Below are positions 1 to 13,222 of a DNA stretch of 64,000 nucleotides, piece by piece. How positions within the stretch are numbered: position 1 is the first letter of the stretch; every line of letters begins with the position of its first letter. The stretch is from Corella eumyota (taxonomy: Eukaryota; Chordata; Ascidiacea; Phlebobranchia; Corellidae): positions 10,106,001 to 10,170,000 of the forward strand of contig OY720101.1 of the NCBI GenBank assembly GCA_963082875.1. Reading direction: 5' to 3'. The notes under the pieces are model-generated. The model was not told the DNA's origin. It searched no databases and saw nothing but the letters and a program-made list of their open reading frames with translations. The translations under genes were made by a program, and so were the position numbers.

Positions 1-139
1 CTTAATGAAAGTAAATCTTAATAAAGGACCATCCTAATTAAAAAGATAAAATACCAATTAAACATATGCCAAAAAGTTAATAACAAAAGTGACAAAAATG
101 TAAATATTTATAACTTAAAAAAATTTTTAATTAACTTAC

Positions 140-3100
140 TGGAAGAGCCAAGTGGATGCGAGACAATAACAAAATCTTCAGAATCTTTGGAGGAAGTTGG
201 AGAACTCGTGATGCTCATTGTAAGAAGGCAACCATCAACATCTACAGATCCTCTTCCAACCTGAAAAGTTAAAATGAACAAAATAATTAATTCAAAAATA
301 AAAACTTAAATAAATTTTCAAAAAAAGATTTAAAAACTAAAAAAAAAAATTTTTAGCCGAAAACAAAACTTTTTTATATTACCTTGGGGGAGGCGGGGAT
401 TATACTTCTGGGATCAGAGTTATTGCTCGAAATTGGGCTCAGGTCATAACTCGCATGCCGCAAAGGCACTGGCACTGGGGAGGCTGCAATAAAAAGCCCT
501 TTTCTAGTTTTAAGGGGTCATAACTTACTTTCAATAACCGTAAAAAAATTAAAAAAAACATTATGTAATTTTATTTTTTTCTTACAAGATTTTGCTTTGG
601 AGTTCATTTCCAGAAAAGGATGGTTAAAAAACTCCTTAAAATTAATTCTTTCTCGAATATTTTGCTTTAATAGTTTTAATAAAAGATCCCTTAATTCTGG
701 AGATGTGCCGGATGGAATGCTGTAACAAATTTTTTCTGCTTATTTTTTTATCACTTTAAAATTTCATATTTTCTTAAAATATAAATTTTTAATTAAACAA
801 AAAATTAACAAGGTAAAATTTTTTTTATCACGTCTAGTTGACAAATTCGGCTAATTTATACGCAAAAAGTTTTAAAATAAAATTATTAAGCCTAATTACA
901 TATGCAACTCTTGCATAAAATTATATATGATACTTTTTCTAAAAAATTAAAACAATGCCTAATTAAACAAACACAAAAAAACTTGTTGCTCTCCTTTCTT
1001 TGTCTTATATATAACTTTTTATATAAAATAAAATTAAACAAGGCAGTTACTTAAAGCCTTCACGGGGAAAGTCCCAAAATTAATTCCACCTAAAAGGTTG
1101 CAACTCAGGATATGCATGTGATCAATACATGACGAAATATTAAATAATAGTAATTTGGCAGTATGTTGCAACATTTAACTAATTTATGGCAAAATATTTC
1201 GGGTTTTAATTTAAATGAAAATGTTAAATAAGTGGCTAGATAGATGTGGATAGATAGATTATTATATAAAAAGTATATATCAAAGTTTAATTAATATACA
1301 AATGTAAGGTATAAATATGGTTTTGAGTTGATGTCTAAGAATCATTAGAGGAACTTTTAGTTGAGATTATAAAGATAACAAGACGTTTTAGAACCAAACA
1401 AGTAATTGGTAAATTTAAAACTGTTCAGTATACATGATTTAAATAAAATGCATATATGGTAATTGAGTTTAGTTTTTAAAATTTATAAGTTAAAACCATT
1501 AGAAAAAAGCTGAAATAATTCCTGATTTAAAAAAAAAATAATAAATTTAATTCTGATAAATGATGAATTGCAGACATTGAGGAAAAAACTGCAGCCATTA
1601 AATAAATTTAATAACAAAAAATAAAGCCCTTGCAGCCCTTTAGGCTATTTTTTATGAGTCTATTAACCAGTTACCAACAAGATTATTACAGAAGTTTGTA
1701 AAAAGAATTTTATTTATATAAAAATTTATATTTTGTTATTTTTTTTTTAGAAATTATTTAAACAAGATGCCTAAACAATAAATAAGTTTAACAAAAAACA
1801 AAAATACAACACTTAGAACATAGGTGACAATGGTGTTTATGATGTCATAATATTTTTTTAAGTTAATTTGACCTTGTATGGTACAGCCAACGTTTTTTTA
1901 ACAAAGTTTTTTTGTTAAAAAATTTTATACATAGGTGGGCACAGTTAACCGAAAAAGTAACTTCGTTAATTGATAATTTGTAACACAATACGTTGGCTTC
2001 GTTAACAGTAGTTGGTTATATTAAATGAAATGTAACGAAATGTTAAAATTTAATTAAAACAAGCAAAGAAAATACCTCTTTTTTTAAAAAAACAATAGTT
2101 TTTATCTTAATTGATATTTTACCTGAACGAACAAAAGTTTAAAGAACGTTGTCAAAACTGGCATAATGCCCAAATAAAAATAGTAGTTACATACACCATT
2201 AAAAAATTGCAATGTTTAAACCCGATAAACGGCAAAATTAAACAAATATATCCCCATAATACTACAATTTTCTTGTAAAAATAATGAGTTAACGAACTTA
2301 ATTTAACAGAAGCACAATTTAAAGAAAGTTAACATGTTCGATAATGATTTTTAAGTTAAATTTTACCTAAAAATTCAACTTCGTTAACTAACAATTAACG
2401 CATTAACGGTTTGGTGCCACCCTTTCATATATATGCAAACTAAAAAAAACTATTTATCCAATATTCAAACTGAATAGGCTATAAACTTTTAAATTTATAA
2501 AAACTTACTTTGGGATCATCTTTCTGTTTCTTTCGTACATGTTTCGTAGTTCTTGCGGTGTACTAGCCTAAAATATATATATATTTAACAAAAATGAAAT
2601 ACCATTTTGCAGAATAAAAAATAACAATCATTTTGCAACAATTCTAAAAAAGTTACAAAAAATATTTAATTTGCTAAGTTTTTAAACGATTTTATAATTT
2701 TATTTTAATAATCGTTAACAATATTTATGTAACAATTTACCTGATAAGGAGCTTTACCAACTAAACATTGAAACAGAATTGTTCCGATGCTCCATAGGTC
2801 AGCTTTTGCATCGTAATGCTTTGATGTTATTACTTCAGGTGCCTTGAACATAAAATTAAATATTAATTATGCAGTTTATTTTATAACAGTTTAAAAAAGT
2901 TTGTTTAATAAAAAAAATTGACTTAATTGTTGTAGGGTACCTAAAGTAATGTAGTCCTAATTTTAAAAATTACCGTAAATTGATTACCAGTATCATTTTA
3001 TTTTTTTGTGTTGGTTAAAAACAGCAATATATTATAATCGTCTATTACTCAACAAAACAAAGTTTTTAAATCCGACAAAACAGATAACAAAGTCAGTAGG

Positions 3101-6100
3101 TTTAACTGAAAATTTATAGATCTTTAAAATCTAATCAATATCTCAGTTTGAGAGTAACCTAATTTTAAAATCTTTTAAATGTAGTTAATAATGGGTTTAT
3201 AATCTTTTATTGTCTTTTATTAATTAAAAAAAAAATTACAACAATTTAAGTGCCACCAAGTTGTATTTAGAACATCTCCCAGTGTGTTTCATGAGATAAT
3301 TGTTTAAATTGAACCAATAAAAACAAAAGCTATCCATTTTGGTTTGTTTATATAGTCATTTAGTTCAGTACAATAAATTTTATACTTTTATTACAAATAA
3401 GGATAACTTGTAGTTTCTAATCCTTGCCATTTTTTTTTTACTTTTAGGGCTTATTACTTTATATAATGATAGGTTATTACTATTTATAATTGCAATAATA
3501 AACACATATTATTTTTGTTAATTTTACAATTCTTGCATATAATTACTTGTCGGTCCCTACATTTTTGAAGGACCGCAAACTACAAGTGATACAAATATCT
3601 ATTTAACAATTAATATTCAACAAACTTATGCTTTATCCACATGGTCTTAAATTAAAGCTTAAATCACTGAAAAAAATGATGAGTAACGGTAAAAAATAAT
3701 CCCATAAATTTTAGTATGCTTAATTGATAAAAAGAATATTTGATAATATAAACATACCATGTACATGGGTGAACCACATAACGTAGCTGCCATCATATCC
3801 CCCTGCAGATGACGGGCAAAGCCAAAATCAGCTGTAAAATAAAATTGAATTACTTTTTATCAATTAAGTTTTCATGAGAAAAAATAATCTAGTGATAAAA
3901 AAAAATTTACAAGTTTTGTGTAAAAAAAATTAAGTATTTTTAATTTTGAAAATATGTGTTATCCCAGTTTATTAAATCCAAGTTATACCAAAAAAATAAA
4001 TTAAATATTTACAAGTCATTGCCTATTTAAACAACAATAAACTACAACCAATTGAACAAAATTTATAGTAACATAAAAATGGGTTATATTTATTTAAAAG
4101 TATTATATACAATTTAAAATACTAGCAATTGACCTACTTATTTATAAATGCAATATTTAATAAATTAAAAGATTATTTTACATATGTATCAAAATATAAT
4201 TTATAAAATAAATCAGCATTTAAATTTTTCAATTCTTTCAAATATTTTAAAATTTTTGATTGGTATTAAATGTTTTAATTATAATAGAATAAAGAGAAAA
4301 AAATGTGATGCTGGCTCAAGAATTAAGTAGTAATACTTCAACAGGATTTCCTTTAGAATGTAAGCAGAAGAAATATTGGGCAATTTCCACTTAAACAGAT
4401 GTTTAAAACCTATTTATTATACTACCAAATTAAATATTTACAAAAAAATTATATAACTTAAATATTATTTAACTTTAATTAATATTAAAATATTAAATTT
4501 CAATCAACTAAAATATCATTTTTGCTTGAATTTATATAATTACACCAATATCTTATCAGCACATTCGAGAAAAAACTTTAAAACAACAACATTGATAACT
4601 AAACAAATAAAAACCATGATGTCACAACAAAATTGTTGTTTATGAATAACAGTTAATAGTCTATTTAATGCTTCGCAATCGATTATGCTATGTTATTGCT
4701 TAATAAAATAATTTTGTGCTGGTAATGATTTGCCATCATTTATCAAAAGCTTAACTAACCATTTTTTAAACAAAAAAAACAATAAATAAGACATATACTT
4801 AATTAACTAAAAAAGATTAAGAAAAAAAATACTAGATTATGACTAATACAAAATATTTTGCTAATTACCATTTAAGGAAATGGAAGTAAATAATCACAGT
4901 AATATTAATAAGTATGCTATACATAATATAAATTTTGTTTAACATATTGCCAAATCTATTAATTGAAACCCATACAAATAAAACCCATTTAAATACAATA
5001 AAAAACAGCTTAAATTAAAAAGCATATTATAAAGGATGGTAGCTTAATCAATAAATGCCCAAAACTATAAAATAAGTCCCTTAAAAAACATACATAATCC
5101 ACTTACTAGACCATATCAATATAATGTTTGTCTAAATACACGAATAAAACAACACAGACCCTGCACTACAAATCAATAGTTTAAGGCACAACAATGCAAT
5201 GTAGGCCTACTTAGATATAATTTAAATACAACAACAAAACTTACCAATTTTCACAATGATTTCGTGCGGTTTTGGATTCAGGTTTTTATGAGAAAGTAGC
5301 AGGTTTTGGGGTTTAAGATCTCGATGTAAAATACCCTTAGAATGTAAGATGTTCATAGCTGAACAAATCTGCTGGAGAAAACTATGAATCGTGTCTTCAC
5401 TTAAGGTCCCTTTTGCTGTTAAAACAATTTTTTTTTAATTTTTTTTATACAAAAAGCTAACAAATTATAAAAATATTTTGGGGAATTTAATTTGTCTTTA
5501 AGAAAAATATTAAGCACCTGCTCTCCAAGCTGCATTTTTACTTTTTTTGCCTGCACACTAAACAGCAGTTTTTTTATTTTAAAGGGTTTTAATTAAACGT
5601 AATCTATGTTTTATTATTTAAAATTTGCTAACTTCTTGTACAAAACAAAAAAAAAAACAGTTTTTTAATAAATAACAGTAAGCCAAGTTTAACTTTAAAA
5701 CAATTACAAGAAAACTACCTTGAAGATAATCTGCCAAATCTCCTCCATTACAATACTAAAAAGAAATCATATATCATTAAGATTTATTTAAAATAATAAT
5801 TTAAAAATAGGATAATTAAATATGTAAAATTCAATACTTTACCTCCATCACTAAATAAACATGTTGAGCTGATTCCTAAAAAAAGAAAAATATCAAACAA
5901 TTATTCTAAGTAACTAACTCAAAAGTGAATAAGCAATAGGATTTGTCATTTCTTACTTTTGTAATATCATTTTATTAAAAAGTTATGCACAAGAAAATCT
6001 AGTTCAAATTTAAATAAACATTATTATATATTGAACACACCTTGCATTCAAACAACTGAACAATATTTGGGTGGTGCAACTCCTAAAAATAGAAATAAAG

Positions 6101-6528
6101 TTTCGTTGTAAAACAAATCAAAAAAAATATTTTTTTATGAATATTATATTACCATGTACAAAACACAAATAATACCATCTTTTTTAAAATTCTTATAACT
6201 AAAAATTAACTTTATTAAAATAGTATAAAATAAACAATTAAAATCTTACTTTTAATATCTTGATTTCTTTCTGAAGAACAGTTTGAGCTCTTCCAACTTT
6301 CTTTTTATTGATGCACTTAACAGCAACAAATTGATCTCGGCGCTGAACAAGTAAAAACCAATATTTGAAATGTGCAATGTATAAAATTTGTCTCGACTAG
6401 CAAGTTAAAAATATATTAATTTTTTTGAAGTTACTTACTGCTTTGTGTCTTCCTTTATATACAAGTGCAAAGGCTCCATGACCAATAAGATCCGACTTGC
6501 TATATTGATAATCACCTACTGACTCCAT
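140..6528 (-). CDS. ULK1/2: ULK1/2 autophagy-initiating Ser/Thr kinase, 5' part (runs off left edge)
   Basis: Twelve exons encode the first 352 residues: 6528-6439, 6342-6250, 6082-6041, 5875-5843, 5755-5719, 5415-5245, 3831-3758, 2842-2741, 2567-2509, 719-586, 483-383, 260-140. The protein starts [20 protein letters not shown], matching the ULK1/2 glycine loop. Visible kinase motifs are VAVKC (K39), HRDLKPQN (D131), DFG (D157) and GSPMYMAPEV; the lobe ends near HPFLEM in the tenth exon. The Ser-rich start of the linker follows and includes SEDFVIV, resembling the ULK1 linker. In the family this kinase phosphorylates ATG13, FIP200 and Beclin complexes to start autophagosome formation. The C-terminal ATG13-binding domain lies outside the window. 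The ATG at 6528 is chosen because it gives the family N-terminus directly before the glycine loop. ULK3 is less likely because the loop sequence is the ULK1/2 type. Confidence 0.93.
1933..2423. mobile_element. MITE-like element, family A copy 1 (ULK intron)
   Basis: About 490 bp in ULK intron 9. It begins AGGTGGGCACAGTTAACC and ends in the reverse complement of AGGGTGGCACCAAACCGTT, so the ends are imperfect terminal inverted repeats. The interior is AT-rich with repeated GTTAAC/CGTTAA words and has no coding potential. A second copy with the same ends lies at 58625-59266. The superfamily is not identified and no clear target duplication was seen. Confidence 0.6.
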
Positions 6529-7984
6529 TTTGCCCTTAGACTGGGTTTTACATCAAAAAAATAATTTATAATTCATGTAATCTCTAATATCTTTATTCTA
6601 TTGAAAATAAATACTTTTTTTAATCTGACATTTGCTTTAGCAGTCTAGCACAACTGATAAATTTAACCACCTTAAAAGATAATTTAAGCAGTATACAACT
6701 AACAAACTCAGGCCTATTAAATGCTAATTAAACTATTTTGTTGTCTCACTTTCTGACATTGCTTTACTCTGCGGTTTTGTAGCAGGCCAAATCTTCTGGC
6801 GACTTTCTTAACCAGCTTATAAGTTTTCTATTGTTCGAAATTTGAACAAATCTGACTTATTATTACAGCTTTATAAGCTAGGTCACTCACTTGCTGAATG
6901 ACCTCGTAACGAAACTAAACAAAAAAGAACGATTTTATGACAGCAACAAATTTTCTTTTATACCAACTAGCTACGCTCGAGTGATTATGTGCACAACAAA
7001 GACGGGACAAACAGCTGATCAATGTTGATTTTCGAGTTACTTAAGCGAATCGTTCTTTTCTTATTATTATAAAAGTTGATTTTTATAGATTCAAAAAGCA
7101 AAATATTGTATTTCTCCGAATTTTTCATGTTCTAAATAAGCTGTTGAGTGACTGGTTTAAAAATATGCTTCTCCCAAGTAGAACTTGTTTATGAACAATG
7201 AATTGAAATATTGCATCATCGAAATATACCTAACAATTTAATTTTAACCTTAGATAAATGCTTACGTAGTTGTTTGTTATTCAGATTTAGATAAACCTTA
7301 TACCAAACTAATTTAGGTAAAAGGGGCTGAAATAATGCTTGCTTGTTTTATTTACACAACAATATTGTAGATATAGTCGTGTATTTAGCTTTTTTTGCTT
7401 AAGTGATATGCAATCTGTATAAATAAAAACGTTTTATTTTTTTTTAACTTTTTGTTATATGTATTTAGATTATAAGAAGGAAATAATCGACAAGACTTTT
7501 TTTATCATGTTGTTGTCTTTTTAAAGAATAACCTATGACGGGTTTGGTAAGATTTTAGTAGCATACGATTTTAACTGCAACGAACTTTATGACAAAGGGT
7601 TTAAAACTCTCTATTTCCAAAACCTGACGATTTCCATCAATGCGAAATTACTTTTGGCAATTTATATCAAATATCATTAAAACCTTAATAATAAATTTTA
7701 TTAACAAGAATTAGTGGAAGTACAGAAGTTCAGGTATAAGCGTACACAAAATATAACGTGCTTATGATTGAATTTGGTGTTTATTAAAATTCAATTTTTC
7801 AGCAATTGGTAAGAAAAAAACGACTAACATGCATTAACTTGAAATACCTACCATTAAAATTTTGGACAAGAGTTAAACAATGTTAAATCTGCAGCAAAAA
7901 CATACAACATAAACAAGCTAAAATTAAAAAAAACTTGTTATCTTAAGTTGAGGCAAGCGGTCACATTACAAGTGTTCACACTTG
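6529..7984. other. Intergenic: ULK 5' flank and CLK 3' flank
   Basis: No coding exon was recognised. The part next to 6528 must contain the ULK promoter and 5' UTR, while the part next to 7985 holds the CLK 3' UTR. A short inverted pair (AAAAAGAACGATT near 6924 and AATCGTTCTTTT near 7049) is visible; its role is unknown. Confidence 0.5.
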
Positions 7985-10900
7985 TCATCTAATCATTTGC
8001 ATGGACCTTGTTACTCGTTTACATTCATAGGCAGGAGAATCAAAAACTCGACTGTTACATGAAGGTGAATAGTTGTTTTTGGGTGGCAAGAACTTTTTCT
8101 CAGGGGGAAGAAGATTAAAGAAAGGGTGATTTATCGCTTCAGCCAAGGAAACTCGCTTAGAGGGATCATATTCCAGCATTCGAGCAATTAAATCAATTAA
8201 TTTTAAATGTTCTGGATGGTCTTTGCGCTGAATGTATCTCTGTTAAAATAAATATTTGTTAAAAAATAAGTATATTTTTTTTGCAAAATGTAAGTGCAAC
8301 CCTTAACTATTAACACAAAGTTTACAAAAAAAAAATATATATATATATATACTAGGCAACCTTGAGTTTAAAATTTATTATTTTTTTTATTAAAATTATT
8401 TTTTATACCCTTTAACATAAAAATAATTTTAAATTAAAAAACATTAAATTTACAAATTTTTAAAATAAAGTTATGCTATTAAACAATATTAACACAAGTA
8501 ACAAGAACTTACCATTAGTGGTTTACAGTTTTCTCGGACATATTTTCCAGCTGAAGAATGTTCGTCCCAATCTAACCGCCCGTGATAGAAATATTTGTGC
8601 TTTCTTGATTTCTTTATCATTCTAAAAACATTTAAATTAAACAGTGAGGCTTATTTATTATATATACACCAACAAAACATAATAAATAGAGACAAGCAAA
8701 AATAAAATATTTACTAAATAAACTTTTAATGCAAAGTGTTTATATAGCATAATCTGGCAAAGAAAAAAAATTTTTACCGGGAAGGAATAGGGCCAAGAAT
8801 GCGTTCCATCATGGCAAGATGTTCCCTGTTATCGTGGGTTTGAAACATTGTTAAACCCATGTAAAACTCAAATATGATACAACCTATCGACCATACATCA
8901 CATGATTGATTCCAACCCAACTCTGTCAAAACGAAAATCACTTATTTAAAAGCCAGTATGACATTATAAAAAATGTAATATAAATAACTATGTGCTCTAA
9001 TGCCATTAGACCCTTGCATTTCTAATGACATTGTTATGGCATTAGGCTTTGTGCAATATAAACAACTAGATAGCAACAACAAAGCTAAAAATTTGTGGAT
9101 ATTTAGATAGTTAAGCACAAAAGAAATGTAATATGCCCTTAAAGAAAAAAATAGATATATTTACCTTTTTTTATATAAAGAACTTTTTGCGTGTTTTTTT
9201 TTTAAATTTTTGCACAAAATACAATTTTTTTATCTTGTAAAAAATTGCAACCAGCTTACCTAAAACGACTTCAGGAGCTCTATAATGTCTTGTTGAAACC
9301 ACCGAGCTGTGATGTTCAGAATCAAAAGTAGCTGAACCGAAATCAATCAGCCGAATATCAGAGCTTAATAATGTTCGCTCATCCCTCCTCTTGTTGGGAT
9401 TATATTTAATGTCACTAACACAGTTACATAAGAGAATATTTTCGGGTTTAAGGTCGGTGTGGGTAATATGGTTGTCATGTAAAACTAAACCGAAAAAGGT
9501 TACATTAGTTAAAAAAATAAATAGGCTAAAAACCATTTGTAAAAACAAAAAAGTACGACACCTGATACACAATGTTTATGAAAGTAAAAAAAAAAAATCT
9601 TTAAAAAAACAGTCATTTGTGGTGAGGGGGTAAATAATCACAGATTTGTAGTTGACACAATTAAAATTCAGCTTGCATGGGGATCAACAAGTTTAATTAC
9701 TCTTAGAAATATTACAATGCACTAGAAAAATTTCATTTTAAGATAAATCAAAGTTATGTTCATGTAATTAGGTCACAAAGCAATTATAAATACGAAATAG
9801 GTCACTTACATTTGCAAGCCCAAACAAGTTGAAATGCCATGTGTCTGACTTGCTCTATTGGATAAGGAATATAGTGGTTGTCTTTCTGTTAAACAAATCA
9901 ATTAAATTTAACAAAACTCTCTTTTTTTTATATATATATATAGTCTTGTGGACAATATACACATAAGTCCAATTTATATCCCACGAGTTAAAAACAACAC
10001 AGTCGTTTTTGGTGCGGGATAAACTACCATGGACAAATATTAGTTAAGAATTGCACCCACATTACAAAATTCAAATTTAAACTTAAAGATGAGCAATTGA
10101 CTAGAGGTGTTTAATGCTGTTTAAATAATATAAAAAAACCAACCTGAAAATCGTATGTACTACGACCAAGTAGTTCAAAAGCAATACAAACATGACCATG
10201 GTAGTTAAACCAATCCAACATGGTTACACACAAGCTAAAATTAAAAAACTTTTTTTTATTAAGTTTAGGTAGGAAAAGTGGGCTTTCCACTTAAAAAAAA
10301 AAATTTTTTTTTATCTGTATTTATGACAAATGTAAAACTTTTTTTATATGTAAAAGTTGTATTAAATATTATAACAAATAAATGATATTGGCTCATATTT
10401 CTCAATATTCCCGAAAACCAATATTTTTAAATCAGCATTTTTATAAAATTTAGGAAAAATGTTTGGAAAAATGTTTCATTGTCTAAAAATGTTTCATTGT
10501 CTGGAAAATGTTTCATTGTCTAAAATATAAAGTTTTCAAGCACATGGTTTCGGTAACATGTCAGTAGTCAAACAAAAACCTACTATTTTCCACTTTCATC
10601 CTTTTCCTGGAGTTTCTTAAGAACATTTATTTCCAGAGCTGCAGCATCGCGATACTTCTCAATATTTTTGATAACTTTTAAAGCAATCTTGTGCCCATTC
10701 CTAATAAACATCCAATAAATAACAATTTTGGTTTAACCTATCTTTGTTTTGAATTGTTAAATATTAGACCCAATTGAAATATTGCATAAGAGAAAAAAAT
10801 AGCAACCATTTTAGCTTACCTTAAATGATCGATACAGAGCAAAACTTTTCCAAACGTACCCTCCCCAAGGGTCGATACAATTTCATCTAAAACAAAAAAG

Positions 10901-12174
10901 TAAGGTTATGAAAATTTGAGCATGTTAAAAAATGACAATACATGGCTCAAAATGAAAAAATGTTTCAAATGGGGCTTTGGTAAGAATGTAAAAGTAATCT
11001 CAGTTGAAACATGCAAAACTAATTAGTAAAAATTGGGGGGGTTCTATCCTAGTATAAAATCACCAGAAACAATTCACTTAAAACGCAGTTATTGTGCAAA
11101 ATTTTACACCAAGCTCTTACTTGGATATTAAGACAAAATTTTAATTAAAAGTAAATTATTTCTGGTAGCACTGAGGGGTTACTGAAACTATAACATCTTG
11201 TTAATACATCTCGCTTGAAGCCAATCGCCATGACGATATATCAAATGCCCTTCTTCGTCGTCCTTAATTTCTTGCACCAGGTTCTTTGATCTGTGGCGCT
11301 CTCTCTGTTTGCGTAACAACATTTGTGACAGCATAGATCAATTGTGACATCATAGATCGAACCAAATTGATCAGCGGAGAGAATAATATGTGGAATAATA
11401 ACCACAGTATTGTAGCGATTGTTTAGGTTACGACGGATTAAAACTACACATTTTTGTTTATGCATTAACAAAACACAACCCAGACTAATTTCCCCCATAA
11501 AAATAAATAGAAAAATTACTTACCTGAAAAATTGTCAAGATAATTAGAAGATAATAAATGATTACAGTATTTCCCAAAAATAATTTAACACGACCAACAT
11601 TATTCCAAGAAAATATTCAATTTTTTAATTTCGAACCTGAGCAAAACAAACCCAACGAAAATTAGCGCCACCAAACTTTGTACACTTACCGAGCTAGACA
11701 CTGTCTTAGATTTTCTTTGCCTTCGTTGCCGACGGTAGTGACGATTATTGTCAGAGTATTCACGCCTTTCTTTGGTGACATTACGACAGCTGCGACTGGA
11801 GTCTCGGCTGTAGTAACCATCATTGTTCCGACTTCGTTGAATATACTTGCCACTTTGAGTACTGCTGAAATAAACATAAATATGCCATATTTTGTATACA
11901 TTTGTTGTAGATGTAATAAGGCTGGATTCACTGTTTATAATGAGAAACTTTAGTTACCCCGTCACAGTTTTGGTAAATAAATAAAATTTAAACTTTACCT
12001 GTAACTGTGTTTATCGTATGAATGAGAATTAAAACAACTTCGTTTCGATCCATGGCTGTCCTCATAATATTCTTCGTATTTATCATTTCTTTTTCGTTTG
12101 TGGTTTATTGTGTAATCTTCATTTTCCCGACTTCTGTATCTCCGGTTCGATTTACCCATCTTCGTCACAGTCAT
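7985..12174 (-). CDS. CLK: CLK/LAMMER dual-specificity kinase
   Basis: Eleven exons give 510 residues: 12174-11999, 11864-11690, 11304-11208, 10886-10820, 10700-10584, 10234-10144, 9885-9810, 9484-9260, 8922-8778, 8621-8513, 8239-7985. The N-terminus (about 1-140) is an Arg/Ser/Tyr-rich tail typical of CLKs. The kinase domain shows GEGTFGKV (157-164), ALK (K180), HTDLKPEN (D277), IDFGSATF (D314), [10 protein letters not shown] and the LAMMER signature [11 protein letters not shown] (about 375-385), ending near HPFFNLL. CLKs act in the nucleus, phosphorylating SR splicing factors. The length fits the family (about 480-510). A second in-frame ATG lies at 12159 ([11 protein letters not shown]), so the start could be five codons shorter. 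The short C-terminal tail after NLLPPEK is longer than in vertebrate CLKs. Confidence 0.95.
10465..10528. repeat. Short tandem repeat in CLK intron
   Basis: Three adjacent copies of a unit close to ATGTTTCATTGTCTRRAAA (period about 19-20 bp) lie in the intron between the fifth and sixth CLK exons. It looks like a minor local duplication. Confidence 0.6.
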
Positions 12175-13002
12175 AGCCGAGAAAAAAACTAAATTTATAA
12201 ATAGAAACAAAATAGTTCAGATAGATCTAAGAAGTTTGAACACAAATTATTATAAACATAAATAAAAACAACTTAAAAATTCGTGTATCAGTTTGTATGT
12301 CTGTTGAGTTGGGTAATATTGTTTTTTATCTTTCAGTCCGTCAGTCCATTAACAAGTCAAATTTATACGAATTATAACATCTAAATAGGTAAAATAACTA
12401 TCCTTTAGTTCTTAAATTTGGGTTTGAACTTTTAGCGTAATACTAACGTTGTCACAAATAAAAACTGCCATATAGCAAAGTTATGAAAGTATTATGACAA
12501 AAATAAAATTTTATACAAACCTTGTTTAGCGAGTAAAAATCGTACAGTTTTTTTTAAGGTTTTCTCACACTATCAGACTAAACTAATTAAATTATAAAAA
12601 ATGCGATTTTTTTGTTTGCTTGCTTTAAGAATGACTCAATCAATTTATTAATTACAATTTACCGTCCCTTATAACATTCGATTAATGCCTAAAACTTGCG
12701 AACCCATACAAAATTTCGCAACTTTTTCTTTAGACTTTTGTTATCATCAAAAGAGAGATTTTGATTGGTTCGTGAAAAAAGCCCCGGATGTTTCGCAACA
12801 ATTGTGCATTATGGGTATCAATTTTCGCCGTCTATCGAACGGTTTTAGCGCGGTAAACGTTTTTTTAATCTTATGTTTTTATTTACATTTTAAAAAATAT
12901 GTTAAAATTATCAAAATCAACTTTTCTCAATAAACATTACGAGTTACAATTTAAAACATTTGTTTTTTTTAGATAAATAATATCTTAACTAACTATGGTT
13001 AC

Positions 13003-13090
13003 AGCTGCTGGTTAAGTGTTGGCTCAGCAGGAGTTTATACCGTTTAAATCGTCTTACTTAAGAACGCTACAGTATGAGACCACTGGGGAT
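13003..13090 (-). repeat. SINE fragment (tRNA-derived family)
   Basis: The segment containing GGCTCAGCAGGAG, then ACCGTTTA and CGCTACAGTATGAGA, aligns with the body of the better-preserved SINE at 41092-41313 in the same orientation. The tRNA-like head is not recognisable here. Confidence 0.6.
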
Positions 13091-13206
13091 ATACGAAAAA
13101 AGACCGAACGCATTAACTACAACTAAAACATTTTTTTTAAGATTGTGCAGTTACAAAGATTCTAAGGATGCCAATAATTACACAATTTGTTTGTCAAATT
13201 TATTGC

Positions 13207-13222
13207 CTTATTCAAATAGAAT
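13207..13222 (-). other. Exact match to the Ciona spliced leader 16-mer (no donor)
   Basis: The minus strand reads ATTCTATTTGAATAAG, identical to the published Ciona intestinalis trans-spliced leader as I recall it. The next bases are GCAATAAA, so the GT donor expected in an SL RNA gene is absent. It may be an SL pseudogene or a trace of a retroposed trans-spliced transcript. Confidence 0.45.

Noticed and set aside
11241-11498. 85-codon minus-strand frame beginning [11 protein letters not shown]
   Set aside because: It overlaps CLK exon 3 in a different frame; the correct frame is the one reading [20 protein letters not shown].
12685-12933. 82-codon plus-strand open frame beginning MPKTCEPIQNF
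   Set aside because: No domain or homology recognised, no clear splice partners, and only moderate codon bias. It lies in the CLK upstream region.
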